25,883 nt of DNA from an uncultured Mycoplasmatota bacterium. GTDB taxonomy: Bacteria; Bacillota_I; Bacilli_A; RF39; UBA660. Position numbers and translations under genes: made by a program. Location: positions 1 through 25,883 of the forward strand of contig UQVP01000016.1 in the NCBI GenBank assembly GCA_900544605.1, read 5' to 3'. Shown here piece after piece: positions 21,231-25,883 of this stretch (position 1 is the stretch's first letter; every line of letters starts with the position of its first letter). The notes beneath the pieces are model-generated. The model saw only the letters and a program-made list of their open reading frames with translations. It had not been told where the DNA came from and searched no databases.

Positions 21231-21774
21231 ATTAGTAGCAATCGTAGGTATGTGTGGATCTGGCAAGTCAGTTGCAACTACATTTTTTAAAGATCATGGT
21301 TATGAAGTTATATATTTTGGTGGAGTAACGATGAAAAAATTAAAAGAAGAAGGTTTAGAGGTAACACCTGAAAATGAAAAAATGATGAGAGAACGCCTTA
21401 GAAGTGATTTTGGTATGGGAGCGTATGCTCATGTTTTAATAGGTGATATTAAATCATCTTTAGAAAAAAGTGATGTTGTTTTAGATGGCGTTTATTCTTG
21501 GAGTGAATTAAAAATATTAAAACAAGAATTTTCAAATATAAAATTCATTGCTATTGTTGTTGATAAAGAAAAAAGATATGCTAGATTAAGCAATAGAGAA
21601 ATTAGACCATTTAGTTATGAACAAGCTAATGCCCGTGACATATCAGAGATAGAAGATATAGAAAAAGGTGGTCCAATCTGTTACGCAGATTACTTTATTT
21701 TAAATAATGGTAGTGAAGAAGAATATATGAAAAATATAGAGACAGTCTATAATAAGATGTTAGAGGAGGAGTAA
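21223..21774 (+). CDS. UPF0200-like P-loop kinase
   Basis: 183 residues. Walker A is VGMCGSGKS. It then follows the pattern I know from UPF0200/dephospho-CoA-kinase-like proteins: GGVTMKKLKEEGLEVTPENEKMMRERLR, DFGMGAYAH, VVLDGVYSWSELKILKQEF, AIVVDKEKRYARLSNR, and a late ADYFILNNGSEEEYMKNIE. Members are annotated only as nucleotide or adenylate kinase-like; the substrate is unknown. The ATG lies inside the preceding gene's last codons, so the two are translationally coupled. alaS starts 1 base after its stop. It is not a paralogous copy of the preceding kinase beyond the P-loop. Confidence 0.75.
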   Translation: MNKLVAIVGMCGSGKSVATTFFKDHGYEVIYFGGVTMKKLKEEGLEVTPENEKMMRERLRSDFGMGAYAHVLIGDIKSSLEKSDVVLDGVYSWSELKILKQEFSNIKFIAIVVDKEKRYARLSNREIRPFSYEQANARDISEIEDIEKGGPICYADYFILNNGSEEEYMKNIETVYNKMLEEE

Positions 21775-21775
21775 A

Positions 21776-23527
21776 ATGAATCTTAAAGATTTATATATAA
21801 ATTATTTTGTAAGTAAAGGTCATAAACAAATACCAAGTGCACCTGTTGTACCTGAAAATGATTCAAGTGTATTATTTAATACTGCAGGGATGCAACCATT
21901 AATACCATATTTAATGGGACAACCACATCCATATGGAACAAGATTATGTGATTATCAAAAATGTATTAGAACTAATGATTTAGATAGTATTGGAGATAAA
22001 ACACATCACACATTCTTTGAAATGTTAGGTAACTGGAGTTTAGGAGATTATTTTAAAGAAGAAAGTATAGCATATAGTTTTGAATTTTTAACTAGTGTTT
22101 TAAAAATACCAGTTGAAAAACTTGCAGTAACTGTATTTGAAGGAGATAAAGATATCCCACGTGACGAGGTAAGTGCTAATGCATGGATGAGTCATGGTAT
22201 TAAAAAAGAAAGAATTGCATACCTAGATGCTTCTAATAATTTCTGGATTGCAGGTGAATCAGGACCTTGTGGAGGAGATACAGAAATTTTCTATTGGAGA
22301 AGCGAAGAACCAGTTCCAGATGTTTTTGATCCTAATGATGAACGCTGGGTAGAAATATGGAATAATGTTTTTATGCAATATAATAAAGATAAAGATGGTA
22401 AAGTTACTGAACTTCCTAAGAAAAATGTTGATACAGGTATGGGACTTGAAAGAGTAGTTGCTGTTTTAGAAGGCGTTGATGATAATTATCTATCATCAGT
22501 ATGGATTGATATAATTAAGAAAATAGAATCTATGTCTAATGTAAGTTATGAGGAAAATCCAGAAAGTATGAGAATAATTGCTGACCATATCAGAAGTGCT
22601 GTATTTATTCTTGCTGATAATGCTGGAATTAGACCATCTAATACTGATCAAGGATATATTTTAAGAAGATTAATAAGAAGAGCAATAAGACATGCTAAAA
22701 AATTAAATATCGATATTAATAGTAATTGGGAACAAGATATAGCTAATATGATTATTGATAAATATATTAAATATTATAGTGAAATAGAAGCTAATAAAAA
22801 TATTGTTTTAGAAGAACTTACTAAAGAAAAAGTTAAATTCAATCGTACTTTAGAAAAAGGTTTAAGAGAATTTGAAAAAATTACTAATAATATTAATGAT
22901 GGTATGTTAAATAAAGATTTAGCGTTTAAGCTTTATGATACATATGGTTTTCCAATTGAACTTACAGAGGAACTAGCTAAAGAAAAAAATATTAAAGTTG
23001 ATATTGAAGGATTTAAAGAAAAATTTAAAGCTCATCAAGAATTATCACGTACTGCTAGTCAAGGTAAGTTTAAAGGTGGACTAGCTGGTGATAGTGTTAT
23101 TGAAACTAAGTATCATACAGCAACACATTTATTAAACGCTGCTTTAAAACAAGTAGTAGGACCAGATGTACATCAAAAAGGTTCTAATATTACTGACGAA
23201 AGAATGAGATTTGACTTTTCTTGTGATCATAAATTAACAGATGAAGAAAAAGCTAAGACAGAAGAATTAGTAAATAAATGGATTAAAGAAGGACTAGATG
23301 TTACAGTAAAAGAAATGAAAAAAGAAGATGCTATTAAATCAGGAGCAGAGTGTATGTTTATTGATAAATATCCAGATATTGTAACTGTTTATAGCATCGG
23401 TGATATTTCACACGAATTATGCGGTGGTCCTCATGTTAAAAATACTAGTGAACTTGGAACATTTAAAATCAAAAAAGAAGAAGCTAGTAGTGCTGGAGTA
23501 AGAAGAATAAAAGCAATTTTAGAATAA
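21776..23527 (+). CDS. alaS: Alanyl-tRNA synthetase, short form with editing site
   Basis: 583 residues versus about 875 for the usual bacterial enzyme. The aminoacylation core is intact (LFNTAGMQPLIPYL, HHTFFEMLGNWSLGDYFKEE, GESGPCGGDTEIFYW, DTGMGLERV, DQGYILRRLIRRAIRHAK). The editing (tRNA-SAD) domain follows almost directly, with the zinc/editing ligands His447, His451, Cys549 and His553 all present. Missing are the beta-barrel segment normally before HTATHLLNA and the whole C-terminal C-Ala domain. The frame closes with a clean stop and terminator, so this is a natural compact enzyme and not a truncation. GAGGAGG is the ribosome site. Regulated by the upstream T-box. Confidence 0.93.
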   Translation: MNLKDLYINYFVSKGHKQIPSAPVVPENDSSVLFNTAGMQPLIPYLMGQPHPYGTRLCDYQKCIRTNDLDSIGDKTHHTFFEMLGNWSLGDYFKEESIAYSFEFLTSVLKIPVEKLAVTVFEGDKDIPRDEVSANAWMSHGIKKERIAYLDASNNFWIAGESGPCGGDTEIFYWRSEEPVPDVFDPNDERWVEIWNNVFMQYNKDKDGKVTELPKKNVDTGMGLERVVAVLEGVDDNYLSSVWIDIIKKIESMSNVSYEENPESMRIIADHIRSAVFILADNAGIRPSNTDQGYILRRLIRRAIRHAKKLNIDINSNWEQDIANMIIDKYIKYYSEIEANKNIVLEELTKEKVKFNRTLEKGLREFEKITNNINDGMLNKDLAFKLYDTYGFPIELTEELAKEKNIKVDIEGFKEKFKAHQELSRTASQGKFKGGLAGDSVIETKYHTATHLLNAALKQVVGPDVHQKGSNITDERMRFDFSCDHKLTDEEKAKTEELVNKWIKEGLDVTVKEMKKEDAIKSGAECMFIDKYPDIVTVYSIGDISHELCGGPHVKNTSELGTFKIKKEEASSAGVRRIKAILE

Positions 23528-23531
23528 TTGT

Positions 23532-23555
23532 AAAGCAAGATTTCTTGCTTTTTTT
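23532..23555 (+). terminator. Terminator of the alaS operon
   Basis: AAAGCAAG (23532-23539) pairs with CTTGCTTT (23544-23551) around ATTT, followed by T23552-23555. Confidence 0.9.
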
Positions 23556-23556
23556 C

Positions 23557-23584
23557 TTCATTAAATTATAATTTGTGTTATAAT
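23557..23584 (+). promoter_or_regulatory. Promoter of ftsK
   Basis: TG-T-TATAAT extended -10 (23576-23584) with a weak TTCATT (23557-23562) 16 bp upstream. TAGGAGGA about 10 bases before ATG 23611 is the ribosome site. Confidence 0.65.
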
Positions 23585-23610
23585 ATATTTAGACGCTAGG
23601 AGGATGTATC

Positions 23611-25830
23611 ATGGCTAAAAAGAAAAAAAGAAAAGAAACTAAAAAACCAAGTAGTAATTATAGTGTAGAACTAACAGGTGTTATTTTAATAGCAATATCA
23701 ATTATAGGAATATGCCAATTTGGAATTGTTGGTAATTTTTTATCAGGATTTGCTAGCTTTTTAGTAGGAACAGCATATAATGTTTTACTTGCCTGTGTTT
23801 TTATAGTTGGTGTATATATGATAGTAAAAAGAGAAAAACCAGAGTTTTTTACATCAAAACTAGTTGGACTTTATATAATTTCTCTTTCTTTACTAATTTT
23901 ATTTCACGCTAACTATATAAAAAATTTAGATTTAGAAGGATTTGAAGTAGTAAAGGAAACTATTGATAATTTAATGGGTGCCATTAATGGTGTAGGTAAA
24001 ATTCAAGGTGGAGGAATATTTGGCGCTATTCTTTCGGTACTTTTTGTTAAACTTTTTACTATAAATGGAACTAGGGTAGTTTGTATTGTTTTAATTATAT
24101 GTGGAATAGTAATGTTTACTGGTATGAGTATATATGAAATGATTACAAAAAGTAAAAATAAAATTAAAGAAGTTATTAAACATAACGAAAAAGTTAAAGA
24201 CAGAACTGATATTAAGATAGCTGAAGATAATTATGAAAAAGATAATAAAGTAGTTATATCAAGTGTAGATGAATTGATTCATACAACAGAAAATGTTAAT
24301 AATGAAGAAAAAAATAAAGATGGTGCACCATCTTTAGATATTATTGAACCAAAAGCTAAAGAAGAGGTAGTAACTATAAATAGTGGTTATAAATTTCCTC
24401 CTATCTCTTTATTAAAAATGCCTACTAAGAAAAAGAATGATGAAAATAAAGCGGCAATAAAAGATAATGTAGGAATTTTAGAAGAAGTATTTCATGATTT
24501 TGGTATAGAAGGAAAAGTAGTTGCTGCTAATGTTGGTCCTGCTGTTACACAGTATGAAATGGAAGTAAAAGCAGGTACTAAAGTTAGTAAGATTTTAGGT
24601 ATAAATAGAGAAATAGCACTTGCAACAGCAGCAAAAGATGTTCGTATTCAAGCTCCTATTCCAGGTAAACGTACTATAGGAATTGAAATACCAAATAAAA
24701 CTATATCTATGGTTACTGTTCGTGAAATATTAGAAACAATACCTAAATCAATGGATGATAGCAAACTTCTTGTTACCTTAGGTAAAAATATCATGGGTAA
24801 ACCAATATATTGTGAAATAAATAAAACACCACACCTTTTAGTAGCAGGTTCTACAGGTAGTGGTAAATCGGTATGTATTAATAGTATTATTACATCAATC
24901 TTAATGCGTACAAAACCAGAAGAAGTAAAACTTGTTTTAGTGGATCCAAAAAAAGTAGAACTTTCTATGTATAATGGAGTTCCACATCTTCTTACTCCTG
25001 TTGTAAGTGATCCAAGAAAAGCTAATAATGTTTTAAAGAAAATAGTTTCTGAAATGGAAAGAAGATATGATGTTTTTGAAGCTAGTGGTACAAAAAATAT
25101 AGCAGGTTATAATGCTTATGTTGAAAAGAAAAATAAAAATACTGATTCAGCAGGGCAAATTCAAAAAATGCCATTTATTGTTGTTATCATTGATGAGCTT
25201 GCTGACTTAATGTTAGTTGCAGCAAAAGAAGTAGAGGATTCTATTATGCGTATTACACAAATGGCTCGTGCAGCAGGAATACATTTAATAGTTGCAACAC
25301 AAAGACCATCTACAGATGTTATTACTGGAGTTGTTAAAGCTAATATTCCATCTCGTATTTCATTTGCAGTATCATCAAGTATCGATTCACGTACTATTTT
25401 GGATATGACCGGAGCAGAAAAACTTCTAGGAAAAGGAGATATGCTTTTCTTACCACAAGGAGAAAATACACCAGTCCGTGTTCAAGGTACATTTATATCT
25501 GATGAAGAAATAAAAGCAATTGTTGATTATACAATATCACAACAAAAAGCTCGTTATGATGAAACACTTGCTATGGATGAAGAAGAAGCTCATGCTACAA
25601 CTATGACAGAGAGTAAAGATGATTATGAAGAACCGCTTTATAATGAAATTGTTGAGTTTGTTGTAACACAAGGTAAAGCAAGTGCATCATTATTACAACG
25701 TAGATTTAGACTTGGATATAATAGAGCTGCTCGTTGTATTGATTTATTAGAAGAACGTGGAATAGTAGGACCAAGTAATGGTTCTAAACCTCGTGAAGTG
25801 CTTGTAAAATTAGAGAATAAAGATGAATAA
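23611..25830 (+). CDS. ftsK: DNA translocase FtsK/SpoIIIE
   Basis: 739-residue septal DNA pump that clears chromosomes through the division or sporulation septum. Residues 1-18 are Lys-rich, followed by about four membrane helices (25-180). A Lys/Glu linker (185-270) leads to the motor: an alpha domain (VVAANVGPAVTQYEMEVKAGTKVSKI), then Walker A GSTGSGKS (413-420, Lys419) and the Walker B region VVIIDELADLM. The gamma winged helix at the C-terminus (about 670-735: EFVVTQGKASASLLQRRFRLGYNRAARCIDLLEERGIVGP) reads KOPS/SRS-type sites. Length fits SpoIIIE/SftA-like Gram-positive members with a short linker; FtsK versus SpoIIIE cannot be decided here. It is monocistronic with its own promoter. Confidence 0.96.
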   Translation: MAKKKKRKETKKPSSNYSVELTGVILIAISIIGICQFGIVGNFLSGFASFLVGTAYNVLLACVFIVGVYMIVKREKPEFFTSKLVGLYIISLSLLILFHANYIKNLDLEGFEVVKETIDNLMGAINGVGKIQGGGIFGAILSVLFVKLFTINGTRVVCIVLIICGIVMFTGMSIYEMITKSKNKIKEVIKHNEKVKDRTDIKIAEDNYEKDNKVVISSVDELIHTTENVNNEEKNKDGAPSLDIIEPKAKEEVVTINSGYKFPPISLLKMPTKKKNDENKAAIKDNVGILEEVFHDFGIEGKVVAANVGPAVTQYEMEVKAGTKVSKILGINREIALATAAKDVRIQAPIPGKRTIGIEIPNKTISMVTVREILETIPKSMDDSKLLVTLGKNIMGKPIYCEINKTPHLLVAGSTGSGKSVCINSIITSILMRTKPEEVKLVLVDPKKVELSMYNGVPHLLTPVVSDPRKANNVLKKIVSEMERRYDVFEASGTKNIAGYNAYVEKKNKNTDSAGQIQKMPFIVVIIDELADLMLVAAKEVEDSIMRITQMARAAGIHLIVATQRPSTDVITGVVKANIPSRISFAVSSSIDSRTILDMTGAEKLLGKGDMLFLPQGENTPVRVQGTFISDEEIKAIVDYTISQQKARYDETLAMDEEEAHATTMTESKDDYEEPLYNEIVEFVVTQGKASASLLQRRFRLGYNRAARCIDLLEERGIVGPSNGSKPREVLVKLENKDE

Positions 25831-25833
25831 TTA

Positions 25834-25862
25834 TTGCATTATAAAAAATAAATATGTATAAT
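25834..25862 (+). promoter_or_regulatory. Promoter of the gene beyond the window
   Basis: TTGCAT (25834-25839), 17-bp spacer, TATAAT (25857-25862), four bases after the ftsK stop. The following bases to 25883 repeat the start of the leader at 11305-11333. The downstream gene is not visible. Confidence 0.72.
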
Positions 25863-25883
25863 TAGTATAGTAAAGGAAAGTGG

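Overview
The window is AT-rich DNA with the compact layout of a low-GC, Gram-positive (Bacillota) chromosome. Ribosome sites are strong purine-rich Shine-Dalgarno sequences, most promoters have near-consensus TATAAT boxes, and regulation is of Bacillota type: two CIRCE-like operators and a T-box. Tryptophan is encoded by TGG throughout and no gene needs TGA read through, so the standard bacterial code applies. murI and a rodA-type SEDS gene indicate a walled cell. Gene content and the many prepilin-like proteins suggest an uncultured Bacilli/Erysipelotrichia-like gut lineage; that placement is inference.

Layout. Bases 1-3200 hold murI, mutM and pyk. Bases 3184-8400 are the tmcAL / yceD (DUF177) / rpmF neighbourhood, into which two prepilin genes with phage-tail-like modules are inserted, one on each side of yceD-rpmF. 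Bases 8422-12990 are accessory: rodA (-), a membrane-anchored EIIB-like protein lacking its phospho-cysteine, an orphan KinB-like histidine kinase, an untranslated leader ending in a terminator, a third prepilin gene, and a UPF0316 membrane protein (-). Bases 13055-19504 are the heat-shock operon hrcA-grpE-dnaK-pepF-dnaJ under two imperfect CIRCE sites. Bases 19505-19922 carry no conserved gene but hold a dense small locus (below). The rest is frr, an alanine-type T-box, two P-loop kinase-like genes, a short-form alaS and ftsK/spoIIIE. The window stops in the promoter of the next gene.

The most interesting locus lies between dnaJ and frr (about 19508-19829). A strong minus-strand promoter drives a 29-codon ORF for a very hydrophobic, Lys-capped peptide with a perfect Shine-Dalgarno. 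Its mRNA can pair its 5' leader with its own 3' end. A plus-strand promoter and a strong terminator define a roughly 113-nt RNA fully complementary to the 3' end of that mRNA. This is the architecture of a type I toxin-antitoxin system (convergent, 3'-overlapping, as in bsrG/SR4 or txpA/RatA), with a peptide I do not recognise from a named family.

Other notable points: prepilins fused to phage tail-like modules, a promoter-leader segment near 11305-11335 that recurs at the window end, a Cys-rich GrpE N-terminus, a 583-residue AlaRS lacking C-Ala, and two kinases of unknown role under the alaS T-box. All gene calls rest on reading translated sequence and motifs; no database search was run.
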